Shown: positions 4,468-5,082 of the stretch, one piece after another
Position numbering within the stretch: the first letter of the stretch is position 1
Layout: each line of letters opens with the position of its first letter
Assembly: GCA_020445245.1 (NCBI GenBank)
Contig: JAGRHB010000058.1
Coordinates: 1-5,082 of the forward strand
DNA length: 5,082 nucleotides
From: Gammaproteobacteria bacterium
Lineage (GTDB): Bacteria > Pseudomonadota > Gammaproteobacteria > Chromatiales > Sedimenticolaceae
Reading direction: 5' to 3'
The notes under the pieces: model-generated
What the model was told of the DNA's origin: nothing
The model's input: the letters and a program-made list of their open reading frames with translations, nothing else
Databases searched by the model: none
Position numbers and translations under genes: made by a program

Positions 4468-5082
4468 TCATGCCGCCACTTCCCGGCTGGCGCCGACCGG
4501 TGGGGCGCCAGCACGGTCGCCGCTGTGGCTGCGTTCGAGGAGTTGTGTCGCCTTTTCCAGGGCCGCCTGGCGCGTGGTGACAATGTATTCCACGGGTAGC
4601 GCGTCGATCAGGCCCAGTGTCTTGAGTCGCTGGAGCACATCTCCTTCGGCGCCGACTATGAACACCGGATGTTTCTGGGAGAGATCCTCCAGGATCATCG
4701 TCTCCAGTGCCAGCGACGACGAGACACCGAGCACCGGCACCTCGCTGAAGTCCAGAATCAGTATCTCGTGATCAGGAAGTACCGCATGCTGCCGTGAGAT
4801 TGCCTTGGCGACTCCGAAGATCAGCGGTCCGCCGAGCGCGAATACCAGTATTCGGCCCTTCGCTTGCTGCAGCAGGGTCTGCTCGTCATGGGTAAGGTCG
4901 TTCGACACATCCCGGTGTTCGATCGTCTTCATCGAACGGCTCTGCAGCCTGACCATGCGTTCGATCGTCAGTACATTGGCGACGAACACTCCAAGTGCCA
5001 CCGCGGTGATCAGGTCGACGAACACCGTCAACGCGATCACGCCGTACATGATCATCGCCGCTTTGGAAGATACCCGGTGTGC
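4468..5082 (-). CDS. SulP/BicA-type anion transporter, C-terminal part with STAS domain (5' end outside window)
   Basis: The open frame runs to the right edge, so the start lies beyond 5082; 204 C-terminal residues are visible. They begin with part of the last membrane segment (YGVIALTVFVDLITAVALGVFVANV), then LTIERM and a cytoplasmic STAS domain of about 100 residues: RILVFALGGPLIFGVAKAI, then ILILDFSEVPVLGVSSSLALE and VFIVGAEGDVLQRLKTLGL. This order is the C-terminal signature of SulP permeases, which carry sulfate, bicarbonate or other anions; cyanobacterial BicA is a sodium-dependent bicarbonate transporter of this family. Next to carboxysome genes, inorganic-carbon uptake is the most likely job, but substrate cannot be read from this end and sulfate is not excluded. 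The internal ATG at 5055 falls in the membrane segment and is not the start. A tail of about 40 residues after the STAS core looks disordered. Confidence 0.88.
   Translation of the reverse strand, partial: AHRVSSKAAMIMYGVIALTVFVDLITAVALGVFVANVLTIERMVRLQSRSMKTIEHRDVSNDLTHDEQTLLQQAKGRILVFALGGPLIFGVAKAISRQHAVLPDHEILILDFSEVPVLGVSSSLALETMILEDLSQKHPVFIVGAEGDVLQRLKTLGLIDALPVEYIVTTRQAALEKATQLLERSHSGDRAGAPPVGASREVAA

Noticed and set aside
3797..4471. 224-codon - strand frame and a 175-codon + strand frame (3793-4320) over the small-subunit-like gene
   Set aside because: Both cover the region in other frames, are rich in Arg/Pro/His or Ala/Val without domain pattern, and lack good ribosome binding sites. 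The 3958-4272 frame has a family match and an ideal one.
1..5082. CRISPR array, tRNA, rRNA, insertion sequence or prophage
   Set aside because: No spaced direct repeats, cloverleaf, transposase, integrase or terminal inverted repeats were seen on either strand.

Overview
The window looks like part of an alpha-carboxysome (CO2-fixation) locus of a chemolithoautotrophic proteobacterium, with fairly high GC by eye. Five neighbouring genes resemble families that accompany the cso shell operon and form IA Rubisco in sulfur-, ammonia- and iron-oxidising bacteria: a ferritin-like protein, the Rubisco assembly factor acRAF, the positioning pair McdA/McdB, and the tandem-BMC shell protein CsoS1D. The Rubisco genes and main shell genes would lie before base 1, outside the window. 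The species cannot be fixed from this sequence.

Left half, + strand (1-2567): the 3' end of a bacterioferritin-like gene, acRAF (219-482), mcdA (492-1118) and mcdB (1115-1330, ATGA overlap with mcdA). They are tightly spaced and probably form the tail of the carboxysome operon. After a 190-base gap with a strong inverted repeat comes a LysR-type regulator of the CbbR/RbcR class (1521-2567).

Right half, - strand (2620-5082), read from right to left: the C-terminal end of a SulP/BicA-type anion transporter with its STAS domain (its 5' end is beyond base 5082), a small cysteine-rich protein that resembles the Rubisco small subunit (3958-4272), csoS1D (3186-3836) and a NUDIX hydrolase (2620-3174). 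The two halves converge at about 2568-2619, where two nested inverted repeats sit between the regulator and the NUDIX gene.

Together the genes suggest a CO2-concentrating module: SulP imports inorganic carbon (probably bicarbonate), CsoS1D supplies a gated shell pore, acRAF helps Rubisco assemble, McdAB spaces carboxysomes over the nucleoid, and CbbR responds to Calvin-cycle metabolites. The most interesting gene is the free-standing Rubisco-small-subunit-like protein beside csoS1D. It keeps the overall pattern of CbbS, lacks the W-x-x-W-x-LP-x-F core, and has eight cysteines in 104 residues. It may be an analogue of the small-subunit-like domains that bind Rubisco in beta-carboxysomes; that role is inferred.
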